Assembly: GCA_902635965.1 (NCBI GenBank)
Contig: CACPQA010000007.1
Coordinates: forward strand, 19,310-83,309
DNA: 64,000 nucleotides
Direction: 5' to 3'
Source of the DNA: an uncultured Bacteroidota bacterium
Lineage (GTDB): Bacteria > Bacteroidota > Bacteroidia > Flavobacteriales > Flavobacteriaceae
Part shown: positions 9,230 through 17,623 of the stretch, one piece after another
How positions within the stretch are numbered: position 1 is the first letter of the stretch
Layout: the number at the start of each line of letters is the position of its first letter
Made by a program: the position numbers and the translations under genes
The notes under the pieces: generated by a model
Databases searched by the model: none
The model's input: the letters and a program-made list of their open reading frames with translations, nothing else
Told to the model about the DNA's origin: nothing

Positions 9230-10111
9230 TCAGGAGATTTTTTTATGCTTCAACAAAATATTTCCAAAAACACAAAATAATATGACAATAGATCCAATGT
9301 AAAATTGAATACCCATGTACTCTTTTTCTCCGAAAATTATTAATGAAAAAAAGATTCCATAAACAGGTTCAAGATTTAAAGACATCATCATAGTATAAGG
9401 TGTTATAAATTTTAGAATATAAGTAGATGCTACAAATGCATACGCAGTACATAATGATCCTAAAATAAAGATATAAATCCACTCTGAAGATTTAATTAAA
9501 TATAGTTTTGAAAACTTATATTCAGATGATATTATGATGGACGAAATTATCAATAAACCAAAAATAAGTTCATAAAAAGAAATTTGGATTGATGAATATT
9601 TTTGAACCAAATGTCCATTTAAGAGAGAAAATAAAACAGATAACAAAGTACAAATAAGTGATAAAGTGATGGCTAAGTAATTTTCAGACTGTGTGCCAAA
9701 AATAAGTAATAGTCCTAGAACTGCTACTAAGCCGAATAAAAGTTCATAAATTTTAAAAGGTCTTTTATAAAAAATTGGCTCCAAAAAAGAGGTCATCAAG
9801 GATGCTGTTGATAAAATCGATAGGGTTAGCGAAATGGAAGAGATTTTTATTGAATAGAAAAATAAATACCAATGAATTGATATTAGAAAGCCTCCAAGTA
9901 AAAATTTTAAAAAACTAGATGTACTTAGTTTCAGTGAACTAACATTAAAAAAAAATAAATAAATAAAAATTAAAATTGATGCAATCGCTAATCTTAGCCA
10001 AACAATAAAAATTGGATTAAGATCAATTAAAGCTCCAAAAATTGAAGTGAAACCCCATAAAAAAATCAAAAAATGTAAATGAATTAAACTCTTGAAATTA
10101 TTTTTTCGCAT
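9230..10111 (-). CDS. EamA/DMT-superfamily transporter
   Basis: A 293-residue integral membrane protein with about ten hydrophobic segments arranged as two EamA repeats (roughly 8-135 and 150-285), the usual form of drug/metabolite transporters. The substrate cannot be told from sequence. It overlaps the upstream LptF/G-family gene by 14 bases, so the two are probably co-translated. Lysine-rich residues follow the last helix. Confidence 0.9.
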   Translation of the reverse strand: MRKNNFKSLIHLHFLIFLWGFTSIFGALIDLNPIFIVWLRLAIASILIFIYLFFFNVSSLKLSTSSFLKFLLGGFLISIHWYLFFYSIKISSISLTLSILSTASLMTSFLEPIFYKRPFKIYELLFGLVAVLGLLLIFGTQSENYLAITLSLICTLLSVLFSLLNGHLVQKYSSIQISFYELIFGLLIISSIIISSEYKFSKLYLIKSSEWIYIFILGSLCTAYAFVASTYILKFITPYTMMMSLNLEPVYGIFFSLIIFGEKEYMGIQFYIGSIVILFCVFGNILLKHKKIS

Positions 10112-11177
10112 ATCTCATTAGATACAATCCCATACCGCCAAAAAATATTATAGGGGACCAAGCAGCCAACGCGGCAGGAAAATTTGACTTATTCACTAAA
10201 ACGACCAATACCTTATCAATAAAAATAAATGAAAAACCCATAAGAATACCCAAAGCGAGATTAATACCCATCCCTCCTCTTCTTCTAACCGAGGAAACAG
10301 ACACAGATATAAGAGTAAGAACAAATACAGAAATAGGTAAGCTATATCTTTTGTGTCTAACCAATAAATGTTTATTAATTAGTTTTGATCCTGACTTAGT
10401 TTCAGAATCAATAAATTTATTTAAATCAAATAATGTCAAAGTTTCCGCTTCATAATTTAGGGGTGATAAATCTTGAATGTTAAAATTAAATATGGTATCA
10501 ATTGATTTTTTTTTAATTAAAATTTCTTCATCCTCATAAATAACCCTCTTCCTATAATTTAAAAGACGAAACACAGAATCAGATTTAATCCATCTAATTG
10601 ATTGTGCCATAATTTTGAATTGTAATTTTTCTTTATCAAAACGTTCAAGAGTAAAATTCATAGCTCTTTCTCTAGTAGGATTGTAACTACTCACATAGAC
10701 AAATTCATTTTTTGAGATTTGTTTAAATACTCTAGATGTATTTCTAATTTCTGTTTTTTTATTAAGATACTTGTAATTAAATTCATTAAATCCTCTACTT
10801 GCTTTAGGAACAATAAACATCCCTAAATAAAATGACATGCTGGCAACCAATAGAGAAGAAAAAAAGTATGGTCTAAGAAACCTTGAAAACGATACTCCTG
10901 AGCTTAATATTGAAATAATTTCCGTATTATTTGCTAATTTCGATGTAAACCATATTACAGATAAAAATAATAGAATAGGGAAAAGTAAATTTCCAAAATA
11001 CCACGTAAAATCGAAGTAATAACTAATAATTTCAGAAAACGGTATCTCATTTTCCTTAAACTTATCTATCCTCTCAGCCACATCAACCATAATACCTATT
11101 GGTATAAATAAAAAAAGAGAAACAAAAAAAGTTGTTAAATATTTTTTGATTATATAAGTATCTAAAATTTTAAGCAT
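10098..11177 (-). CDS. LptF/LptG-family permease (YjgP/YjgQ)
   Basis: A 359-residue protein with the LptF/LptG layout: two N-terminal helices, a third helix near residue 100, a long periplasmic beta-jellyroll region (about 125-265), and three C-terminal helices. In the LptBFG transporter these subunits extract lipopolysaccharide from the inner membrane. Bacteroidota often have separate copies, and sequence alone does not let me choose LptF or LptG. Its first codon directly follows the tgt stop and its end overlaps the EamA gene, so it sits inside an operon. Confidence 0.88.
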   Translation of the reverse strand: MLKILDTYIIKKYLTTFFVSLFLFIPIGIMVDVAERIDKFKENEIPFSEIISYYFDFTWYFGNLLFPILLFLSVIWFTSKLANNTEIISILSSGVSFSRFLRPYFFSSLLVASMSFYLGMFIVPKASRGFNEFNYKYLNKKTEIRNTSRVFKQISKNEFVYVSSYNPTRERAMNFTLERFDKEKLQFKIMAQSIRWIKSDSVFRLLNYRKRVIYEDEEILIKKKSIDTIFNFNIQDLSPLNYEAETLTLFDLNKFIDSETKSGSKLINKHLLVRHKRYSLPISVFVLTLISVSVSSVRRRGGMGINLALGILMGFSFIFIDKVLVVLVNKSNFPAALAAWSPIIFFGGMGLYLMRYAKK

Positions 11178-12308
11178 CTAAATCTTAGTATTTAATGTCT
11201 TTAATATTGCATTTTTCCATAATGAGAAATCCCCATTTAGTATTTTCTGCCTTGCAGTTTTTAATAGATTTTTATAAAAATTCAGGTTATGTATGGCAGC
11301 AATCTGTCCACCAAGAGTTTCATTTGCCATAAAAAGGTGTCTGAGATACGCTTTAGAATACTGATTCTCTGATTTTTTATTATCCTCAGTTTGAATTTTT
11401 GAATGATCATTTTCCCATTTCTTGTTTTTAATGTTAATAATTCCGTCATAGGTAAATAGCATCCCGTTCCTTCCATTTCTAGTAGGAATTACACAATCAA
11501 ACATATCAATTCCGTTTGAAATATTTTCTAATAAATTTACAGGTGTACCAACTCCCATTAAATATCTTGGTTTGTCGGATGGCAGAATTGCACAAACCAA
11601 ATCCGTAACTTTGTACATTTCTTCATTTGGTTCTCCCACAGACAATCCACCAACCGCGTATCCTTTGGCAAATTTATTCAAAACAAAATTCGTTGACTCT
11701 TTTCTTAAATCGTTAAAAACTCCTCCTTGAATGATTGGAAATAAAATTTGTTTTTTTTCGAATAAAAAAGGGGTGTTTTTATGCATTTCCATACATCTAT
11801 CTAGCCACCTGTGCGTAAGCTGCATTGAGCTTTTCACGTATTCAAATTTTGATGGATATGGAGGACATTCATCAAAAGCCATGATTATATCTGCTCCAAT
11901 TTCCCTTTGTATTTTTATCACCGACTCAGGAGTTAACAGATGTTGTCTTCCATCTATATGTGAATTGAATAAGACGCCTCTTTCTGTAATTTTTCTTTTA
12001 TTAGATAATGAGTAGACTTGGTACCCTCCAGAATCTGTTAGAATTATTCTATCCCAATTCATAAATTTATGAATCCCCCCCGCATTTTTAATTACATTAG
12101 TGCCAGGCCTTAAAAATAGGTGATACGTATTGGACAAAATAATTTTGGAATCAATTTGTTCCTTCAATATTTTTTGATCAATACCTTTGACTGATGCTTG
12201 TGTACCAACAGGCATGAAGATAGGTGTTTCTATTTTTCCAACTGAAGAATTAAAAATACCTGCTCGAGCATTAGAACGAATATCTTTTTTGATTAATTTA
12301 AATTCCAT
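11178..12308 (-). CDS. tgt: Queuine/preQ1 tRNA-guanine transglycosylase, zinc cysteines missing
   Basis: Exchanges guanine 34 for preQ1 in tRNAs with GUN anticodons. The 376-residue TIM barrel has the expected NTYHL, ILTDSGGYQVYSL (base-binding Asp near 92), FDECPPYP, QGG, GGLSVGE and YLMGVGTP motifs, and the nucleophile region GIDMFDCVIPTRNGRNG (265-282). The usual C-x-C-x2-C zinc site just before YSKAYLRHL is absent: by position the cysteines are replaced by Asp309, Lys311 and Glu314, while the ligand histidine is kept at 340. I recall that Bacteroidota Tgt proteins often lack this site, but could not check. It is the first gene of the tgt-lptF/G-eamA-accA run. Confidence 0.94.
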   Translation of the reverse strand: MEFKLIKKDIRSNARAGIFNSSVGKIETPIFMPVGTQASVKGIDQKILKEQIDSKIILSNTYHLFLRPGTNVIKNAGGIHKFMNWDRIILTDSGGYQVYSLSNKRKITERGVLFNSHIDGRQHLLTPESVIKIQREIGADIIMAFDECPPYPSKFEYVKSSMQLTHRWLDRCMEMHKNTPFLFEKKQILFPIIQGGVFNDLRKESTNFVLNKFAKGYAVGGLSVGEPNEEMYKVTDLVCAILPSDKPRYLMGVGTPVNLLENISNGIDMFDCVIPTRNGRNGMLFTYDGIINIKNKKWENDHSKIQTEDNKKSENQYSKAYLRHLFMANETLGGQIAAIHNLNFYKNLLKTARQKILNGDFSLWKNAILKTLNTKI

Positions 12309-12342
12309 ATTTTTCCGGAAACCTTAGTACTTTAAAAATAAT

Positions 12343-12357
12343 GAACAAAAATTGTTC
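12343..12357. repeat. Perfect palindrome GAACAA-N3-TTGTTC in the tgt/transketolase intergenic gap
   Basis: A 15-base inverted repeat, six-base arms with a three-base A spacer, between the divergent starts of tgt (12308) and the transketolase pair (12435). Size and symmetry suit a dimeric repressor site or a small hairpin. No regulator is known to match it. Confidence 0.4.
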
Positions 12358-12434
12358 GTAATCTTTTCAAAATAGATGGTCATTGGTTAAATGAATTTAA
12401 TCTAAAAAATTAAATTTACAATACAAAAATAAAT

Positions 12435-13280
12435 ATGTCAAGAATAGTTCATCTCGAAAAACTAACTCAGCAGGTTAGACGAGATATTTTAAGGATGGTT
12501 CACTCTGTTAATTCTGGGCATCCTGGGGGATCACTTGGTTGTGCAGAATTTTTTGTTGCTCTTTACAATGAAGTTTTAGATTTAAATGACAAATTTGACA
12601 TGAATGGTAGAAACGAAGATTTATTTTTTTTGTCAAATGGACATATTTCACCTGTTTTTTATAGTGTGTTAGCTAGGAGAGGATACTTTCCTATTAATGA
12701 ACTTGATACTTTTAGAAAATTAAATTCGAGATTGCAAGGACACCCAACAACACATGAAAAACTTCCTGGTATAAGAATTGCCTCTGGTTCTCTTGGACAA
12801 GGAATATCAGTAGCAATAGGAAGTGCATTATCTAAAAAATTAAATAAAGATTGTAAACTTGTTTATGTGATGGTTGGGGATGGTGAACTTCAAGAGGGTC
12901 AGAATTGGGAAGCCATAATGTTTGCCGCTGCAAAAAAAATTGATAATTTAATTTTGTGTGTTGATTTGAATGGTAAACAAATTGATGGATCTACAAATGA
13001 TGTTTTACCCATGGGAAATTTAAAAATTAAATTCGAGGCATTTGGATGGAAAGTTATAATGATTGAAAAGGGTAATAATCTCAAATCAATTATTAAAAAA
13101 TTGAATCAAGCAAAAAAAGAAACAAATAAAAATTTGCCGGTTTGCTTACTTATAAAAACTGAAATGGGAAATGGTGTTGATTTTATGATGAATACTCATG
13201 AATGGCATGGTGTAGCTCCAAACGATGAACAACTTAAGGCTGCTTTATCACAGAATCCAGAGACATTTGGTGATTACTAA
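12435..13280 (+). CDS. Transketolase, N-terminal (TPP-binding) subunit
   Basis: First half of a split transketolase. It carries the thiamine-diphosphate domain: HSVNSGHPGGSLG near residues 23-35, HPTTHEKLPGIRIASGSLGQGIS, and the TPP motif GDGELQEGQNWEA through to an Asn in VDLNGKQ. With the next gene it interconverts pentose-phosphate-pathway sugars. The 281-residue length is normal for the split form common in Bacteroidota and archaea. The partner gene starts nine bases downstream. Confidence 0.94.
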   Translation: MSRIVHLEKLTQQVRRDILRMVHSVNSGHPGGSLGCAEFFVALYNEVLDLNDKFDMNGRNEDLFFLSNGHISPVFYSVLARRGYFPINELDTFRKLNSRLQGHPTTHEKLPGIRIASGSLGQGISVAIGSALSKKLNKDCKLVYVMVGDGELQEGQNWEAIMFAAAKKIDNLILCVDLNGKQIDGSTNDVLPMGNLKIKFEAFGWKVIMIEKGNNLKSIIKKLNQAKKETNKNLPVCLLIKTEMGNGVDFMMNTHEWHGVAPNDEQLKAALSQNPETFGDY

Positions 13281-13289
13281 AATAATTAA

Positions 13290-14243
13290 ATGAGGAAATT
13301 TACTTACACAGAATTAAAGGATACAAGATCTGGATTTGGTGACGGACTTACAGAATTGGGAAGAAAAAATAAAAATGTCGTCGCATTATGTGCAGATCTG
13401 ACAGGTTCTTTAAAAATGAATCAATTTAAAAAAGAAAATCCTAATAGATTTTTTCAAGTTGGAATTGCAGAAGCTAATATGATGGGTATTGCAGCAGGAC
13501 TCACAATTGGTGGTAAAATACCTTTCACAGGGACATTTGCAAATTTTTCTACTGGAAGAGTTTATGATCAAATTAGACAGTCAATTGCATATTCAGGAAA
13601 AAATGTAAAAATTTGCGCCTCACACGCAGGATTAACTTTAGGAGAAGACGGAGCAACGCATCAAATACTTGAGGATATTGGTCTAATGAAAATGTTACCT
13701 GGGATGACTGTAATAAATACTTGTGATTACAACCAAACTAAATTAGCAACAATTAAAATAGCTGATTATCAGGGCCCTGTTTATCTAAGGTTTGGAAGAC
13801 CTAAAGTACCAAATTTTACAAAAATAGATGAAAAATTTGATATTGGTAAAGGAATTCTATTAAGTGAGGGGAAAGATGTTACCATTGTTGCAACCGGCCA
13901 CTTAGTTTGGGAATCACTCTTGGCTAGAGAAAAGCTTAGTAATTTGGGTATTTCAGCGGAGATTATAAATATCCACACTATTAAACCAATTGATGAAGCA
14001 ATAATTCTAAATTCAATAAAAAAAAGTCGTTGCCTTGTAACGGCAGAGGAACATAATTATTTAGGAGGACTAGGAGAAAGTATTTCTAGAGTTTTAACAA
14101 AAAATGACCCTGTGCCTCAAGAATTTGTTGCTACTAATGATACTTTTGGTGAATCTGGATCCCCATCAAAGTTGATGGATAAATATGGTTTAAATTCTAA
14201 AGCAATTATAAGTGCTGTAGAGAAAGTTTTATCAAGAAAGTGA
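13290..14243 (+). CDS. Transketolase, C-terminal subunit
   Basis: Second half of the split transketolase: pyrimidine-binding domain (FFQVGIAEANMMGIAAGL, with the glutamate that activates TPP, about residues 50-70; ASHAGLTLGEDGATHQ) and the C-terminal regulatory domain (GKDVTIVATGHLVWESLLA onward). The 317-residue length is typical. Its stop overlaps a GTG start of the next gene (GTGA), so the three genes form one unit. Confidence 0.94.
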   Translation: MRKFTYTELKDTRSGFGDGLTELGRKNKNVVALCADLTGSLKMNQFKKENPNRFFQVGIAEANMMGIAAGLTIGGKIPFTGTFANFSTGRVYDQIRQSIAYSGKNVKICASHAGLTLGEDGATHQILEDIGLMKMLPGMTVINTCDYNQTKLATIKIADYQGPVYLRFGRPKVPNFTKIDEKFDIGKGILLSEGKDVTIVATGHLVWESLLAREKLSNLGISAEIINIHTIKPIDEAIILNSIKKSRCLVTAEEHNYLGGLGESISRVLTKNDPVPQEFVATNDTFGESGSPSKLMDKYGLNSKAIISAVEKVLSRK

Positions 14244-14857
14244 AAAAAAATTGTTCGCTAATTTTTTTATTTATTCTATTCATTAACTTGACTACCAACA
14301 AATTACACTGCCAGCTTAATTATGGGATAAAGATCGGTGCTAACTTTGATAATTTTGGAGAAACAAAAAGTACAAGCTCCTTTAAAAATCAGATTAATAC
14401 AAACTCTATTGCAAGCGCTCATTTGGGAATGTTTGTACAATTAAAAATGGTTGACTTTTTCATAAGACCAGAATTACAAATAAGTCAAAATAAATCAGAT
14501 CTTCAGTCTTTGGATAAGATAGAGATCAATAAAATAGAAATACCAATTTTAGTCGGATACAATTTTTTAGGTCCTTTATCGATTTTTACAGGTCCTATTT
14601 TTCAGAACATAATTTCAATTAATAGCGAATCATTGAATTTTGGTGATTACACAAATAACCTTACAATGGGACTTCAAATTGGATTAAGGGTTGAGATGGG
14701 AAAATTTGGATTAGGTTTCCGATTTGAAAGGGGATTTACTGATAACGAAATTGAAATTTTAGACGACAATAACATTGACATTATGGCTTATTCAGATATA
14801 AGACCAAAATTATGGTCAATTAGCTTAACATATAATCTTAGAAAGAAAAAATTATAA
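14240..14857 (+). CDS. PorT-like outer-membrane beta-barrel protein
   Basis: A 205-residue protein starting with GTG that overlaps the transketolase stop (GTGA). It has a signal peptide ending near residue 24 (LHCQ), then alternating strands typical of the small outer-membrane barrel (PorT/OMP_b-brl) family: LNYGIKIGANFDNFG, MGLQIGLRVEMGKFGLGF, and a terminal aromatic strand LWSISLTYNL. Function unknown. Sharing an operon with transketolase looks like positional habit rather than a pathway link. Confidence 0.8.
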   Translation: MKKNCSLIFLFILFINLTTNKLHCQLNYGIKIGANFDNFGETKSTSSFKNQINTNSIASAHLGMFVQLKMVDFFIRPELQISQNKSDLQSLDKIEINKIEIPILVGYNFLGPLSIFTGPIFQNIISINSESLNFGDYTNNLTMGLQIGLRVEMGKFGLGFRFERGFTDNEIEILDDNNIDIMAYSDIRPKLWSISLTYNLRKKKL

Positions 14858-14861
14858 ATTA

Positions 14862-15785
14862 CTACGTGTTTTTGTCAAGATAATTTGGGATTCCATCATT
14901 GTTTGAGTCATCTGGTAAATTGTCTGGGTCATTTCCATCTAACTCATCTTTAGTTAATATTCCGTCTCCATCGTCATCTTCATCGTACATATTAATCACT
15001 CCGTCTTCATCTGTATCATCATTATAAGGATTACCGTCTTTGTTAGGGTCCTCATTGATTGATAAAACACCATCACCATCATGATCAGATTTATTTATAG
15101 TAAATACAGAAATCTCAAAGATCAATGGAGAATAAGTTGGAATACTTGTCTGAGCACTATTAAAATATCCTAATCCTGAGGGCATAAATATCAATCCTCT
15201 ACCAAATTTATCAAAGTCAACAGTTCCATCCTCTCTTTGAAAAAAAATTCCAGGTGAAAAATATTGTAATCCATATCTGAAACCTCTAATTACATTAGCC
15301 GTATCAAACCAAACTGGATTCGATTTTTTGTCAAACTCAATTCCATTTAATAATTTACCTTTGTATGAAAGGTATACTGAATCGACTATGCTGGGTCTAT
15401 CGTTTGTTCTAATTCCTTCTTTGACAATTATATGATATAATTTGTGGTCTATAATTTCTCCTGCGTTAGATATTAAAGGAACGGTGGTTTGGATAGCAAA
15501 ATCATACAACGATTTGAGATTAGAATTATCGGAAGTTATTGTGTCAATAACAATTTCTTTATCATCCTCTGATGTTGTGTTAAAATCATAATAATTAAAG
15601 TAGTGTGTTTTTAAGTACTGGGTGATTAGTTGGTCATCATCTAATGACTGTTCTAGGTAATCTCTTGGCGGTTCAGCATCTTCTTCATCGTCAGGTCTAC
15701 AAGACACACTAATTAAAATTAAGAGAAATAAATAATAGAATTTAACACTATTATAAATACAATGTTCAATTTTTAATTTGATCAT
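14862..15785 (-). CDS. FKBP-type peptidyl-prolyl isomerase lipoprotein with acidic Ca-binding-type tail
   Basis: A 307-residue protein. A hydrophobic segment ends in a lipobox (ISVSC, Cys29), so it is probably a lipoprotein. Residues about 100-220 form an FKBP-like domain (SVYLSYKGKLLNGIEFDKK, RGFRYGLQYFSPG, GRGLIFMPSGLGYF). The C-terminal 75 residues are an unusual acidic tail of Asp-rich repeats of DxDxDG type (DHDGDGVLS, DEDDDGDGILT, DDSNNDGIPNYLD), resembling thrombospondin type 3 calcium loops. It probably assists folding in the periplasm or at the outer membrane. It converges with the PorT-like gene. Confidence 0.85.
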   Translation of the reverse strand: MIKLKIEHCIYNSVKFYYLFLLILISVSCRPDDEEDAEPPRDYLEQSLDDDQLITQYLKTHYFNYYDFNTTSEDDKEIVIDTITSDNSNLKSLYDFAIQTTVPLISNAGEIIDHKLYHIIVKEGIRTNDRPSIVDSVYLSYKGKLLNGIEFDKKSNPVWFDTANVIRGFRYGLQYFSPGIFFQREDGTVDFDKFGRGLIFMPSGLGYFNSAQTSIPTYSPLIFEISVFTINKSDHDGDGVLSINEDPNKDGNPYNDDTDEDGVINMYDEDDDGDGILTKDELDGNDPDNLPDDSNNDGIPNYLDKNT

Positions 15786-15825
15786 TTATGTTTAATTTAC
15801 ACAAATTTAATATTAATTTATAAAA

Positions 15826-16176
15826 TTGAGAATTGACTCATACATATGGAAAGTTAGATATTTTGGTTCTAGAAACAAGGCAACAATAGCTTGTAAAAGC
15901 GGAAATGTGAAAGTGAACGGAAAAAAAGTAAAAGCATCCCATGAAGTGTTAGTTAATGATATAATAGAAATTAAAAAAAAGGATAAGATTGATAAATTTA
16001 AGGCTCTTGATTTTCCAAAATCAAGAGTAGGCAATAAATTGGTTGATATTTACAGGCTAAAAAAAGAGATTAATACTAAAAATATATTGCATACTAAATT
16101 AAATAATTCAAGAAAAAAAGGTGAGGGAAGGCCCACAAAAAAAGAAAGAAGAAATCTTGATAAATTTTTAACTTAA
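15826..16176 (+). CDS. S4-domain RNA-binding protein, TTG start
   Basis: A 116-residue basic protein of the HslR type. The S4 fold is clear at the start: MRIDSYIWKVRYFGSRNKATIAC and GNVKVNGKKVKASHEV. The first codon is TTG at 15826; no ATG or GTG in frame gives the family N-terminus, so the rare start seems real. HslR in E. coli binds stalled 50S particles carrying peptidyl-tRNA; the same role here is inference. A phosphoribosyltransferase follows 14 bases downstream. Confidence 0.85.
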   Translation: MRIDSYIWKVRYFGSRNKATIACKSGNVKVNGKKVKASHEVLVNDIIEIKKKDKIDKFKALDFPKSRVGNKLVDIYRLKKEINTKNILHTKLNNSRKKGEGRPTKKERRNLDKFLT

Positions 16177-16190
16177 ATTAAGAAAAGAAT

Positions 16191-16694
16191 ATGCTAAAAG
16201 ACGAAAATTTGATTTTTGACGAAAGAAAAATTAAATATTGCACTAAAAGAATTGCCTACCAAATATTTGAATCTAATATAAAAAATGATGAAATTTTTCT
16301 GGTTGGAATTTCTGAAAATGGTTCTGTTTTTGCGAGAGAAATAGAAAGGATATTAAATAGTATATGTAAATTAAAAGTTATAACCTTAAGATTGGAGATA
16401 GATAAAAAGAATCCTCAAAATAAAATTTCTTTTGAATATGGAGTTAAAAAATTAGAAAATAAAAGTATAGTAATTGTTGATGACGTTCTGAATACTGGGT
16501 TCATTCTTGCATATTCATTAAAGTTTCTTTTAACGGCTTATTTGAAACAAATAAAAATAGCTGTTTTGGTAAATAGAGAACATAATAAATTTCCAATTAA
16601 AGCAGATTACAAAGGAATATCTCTCTCCACTTCTGTCAATGAGACTGTTAAGGTTAATTTAAATGGAAAAAATAAAGGTATATACTTAGTCTAG
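16191..16694 (+). CDS. Phosphoribosyltransferase (PyrR-like type I family)
   Basis: A 167-residue protein with a type I PRTase fold. The PRPP-binding signature IVIVDDVLNTGFIL lies at residues 93-106, preceded by the usual hood and strand pattern (FLVGISENGSVFARE near 36-50). PyrR in flavobacteria is a separate, better conserved protein, so the substrate is uncertain. It lies between the S4 gene and convergent aroK, overlapping aroK by nine bases. Confidence 0.82.
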   Translation: MLKDENLIFDERKIKYCTKRIAYQIFESNIKNDEIFLVGISENGSVFAREIERILNSICKLKVITLRLEIDKKNPQNKISFEYGVKKLENKSIVIVDDVLNTGFILAYSLKFLLTAYLKQIKIAVLVNREHNKFPIKADYKGISLSTSVNETVKVNLNGKNKGIYLV

Positions 16695-17207
16695 TGAAAG
16701 TAAAATTTCTCCTATTATTTCAGGAATTGATTTATTGTCAACACTAATTTTAATACTTGCTTTTTCATAAAATAAAGACCTTTCAAAAAGGTGTTTTGAA
16801 ATAAATTCTTTTAAATCAATTTTATTTTTTACGTGCGAAATTAATGGTCTTGTTTGACTATTGTTATATAATTTATTAACAAGATTGTCCACACTTGCAT
16901 GAAAATATATGGACTGGTGAGACGAGTTTACTATATCATTCATATTTGTAAAATAGCAAGGTGCACCTCCCCCTAAAGAAATAATTTTTGGAATCGAAGA
17001 ATTTATTAATTCAAGTAAAACTTTTCTTTCAATTTGACGAAAATATAACTCACCTTTTAATTCAAATATTTTACGAATTGATTTATTTTCATATTCCTCA
17101 ATTTTTTTATCTAAATCAAGAAAAGGGTAGTTTACCTGAGATGCAAGTGCCTTACCAAGAATAGTTTTACCACAACCCATATATCCTAAAAGAAAAACAG
17201 TGTTCAA
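16686..17207 (-). CDS. aroK: Shikimate kinase
   Basis: Phosphorylates shikimate at the 3-hydroxyl in aromatic amino acid synthesis. The 173-residue protein has Walker A GYMGCGKT (8-15), the substrate-binding DLDKKIEE, and ISLGGGAPCY, the GGG shikimate motif. SQTRPLIS is the lid arginine region. Length is normal. Its 3' end overlaps the phosphoribosyltransferase gene. Confidence 0.94.
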   Translation of the reverse strand: MNTVFLLGYMGCGKTILGKALASQVNYPFLDLDKKIEEYENKSIRKIFELKGELYFRQIERKVLLELINSSIPKIISLGGGAPCYFTNMNDIVNSSHQSIYFHASVDNLVNKLYNNSQTRPLISHVKNKIDLKEFISKHLFERSLFYEKASIKISVDNKSIPEIIGEILLSLD

Positions 17208-17267
17208 AATGAAATAAATTGATTATAAATTTAATCATTAACACAATGGTTTATAAATTTTTGCGTG

Positions 17268-17276
17268 TATATTTGC
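17268..17276 (+). promoter_or_regulatory. -7 promoter element of the tRNA cluster
   Basis: TATATTTGC matches the Bacteroidota -7 consensus TAnnTTTG and lies 18 bases before the first tRNA-Lys. A convincing -33 TTG is not visible. Confidence 0.5.
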
Positions 17277-17293
17277 GAGCTTAAATATAAATT

Positions 17294-17366
17294 GATTTGG
17301 TAGCTCAGTTGGTAGAGCATCTCCCTTTTAAGGAGAGGGTCCTGGGTTCGAGCCCCAGCCAAATCA
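17294..17366 (+). tRNA. tRNA-Lys (UUU), copy 1
   Basis: A 73-base cloverleaf. The acceptor GATTTGG pairs with CCAAATC, the anticodon stem is TCTCC/GGAGA with loop CTTTTAA giving anticodon TTT, and the T-arm is CTGGG/CCCAG. CCA is not encoded. It differs from copy 2 by compensatory changes in the acceptor stem. Confidence 0.96.
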
Positions 17367-17397
17367 CATTTTTATACTATTTTTAACAAAGATTTGA

Positions 17398-17470
17398 GAC
17401 TTGGTAGCTCAGTTGGTAGAGCATCTCCCTTTTAAGGAGAGGGTCCTGGGTTCGAGCCCCAGCCAAGTCA
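17398..17470 (+). tRNA. tRNA-Lys (UUU), copy 2
   Basis: A 73-base cloverleaf identical to copy 1 except for one acceptor base pair (GACTTGG/CCAAGTC). Anticodon TTT, CCA not encoded. It is 31 bases after copy 1 in the same cluster. Confidence 0.96.
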
Positions 17471-17478
17471 CTTTTGAT

Positions 17479-17562
17479 GCGCACGTGGCGGAATTGGTAG
17501 ACGCGTTAGGTTGAGGGCCTAATGAGAAATATCTCGTGGAAGTTCGAGTCTTCTCGTGCGTA
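17479..17562 (+). tRNA. tRNA-Leu (GAG)
   Basis: An 84-base type II tRNA with a long variable arm (ATGAGAAATATCTCGT). The acceptor is GCGCACG/CGTGCGT with a terminal G-T pair, the anticodon stem is TTAGG/CCTAA with loop TTGAGGG giving anticodon GAG, and the T-loop is TTCGAGT. It lies eight bases after tRNA-Lys copy 2, so the three are probably processed from one transcript. Confidence 0.95.
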
Positions 17563-17590
17563 CTACTTTACCCTTTAAATTTTTTTTGTT

Positions 17591-17598
17591 TATATTTG
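17591..17598 (+). promoter_or_regulatory. -7 promoter element of the carotenoid cluster
   Basis: TATATTTG matches TAnnTTTG exactly and sits 26 bases before the merR start. The -33 region is not clear. This is where the CarH-like product could act on its own operon (inference). Confidence 0.45.
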
Positions 17599-17623
17599 AT
17601 TGCTTTTTAATGAGTTATGAAAT

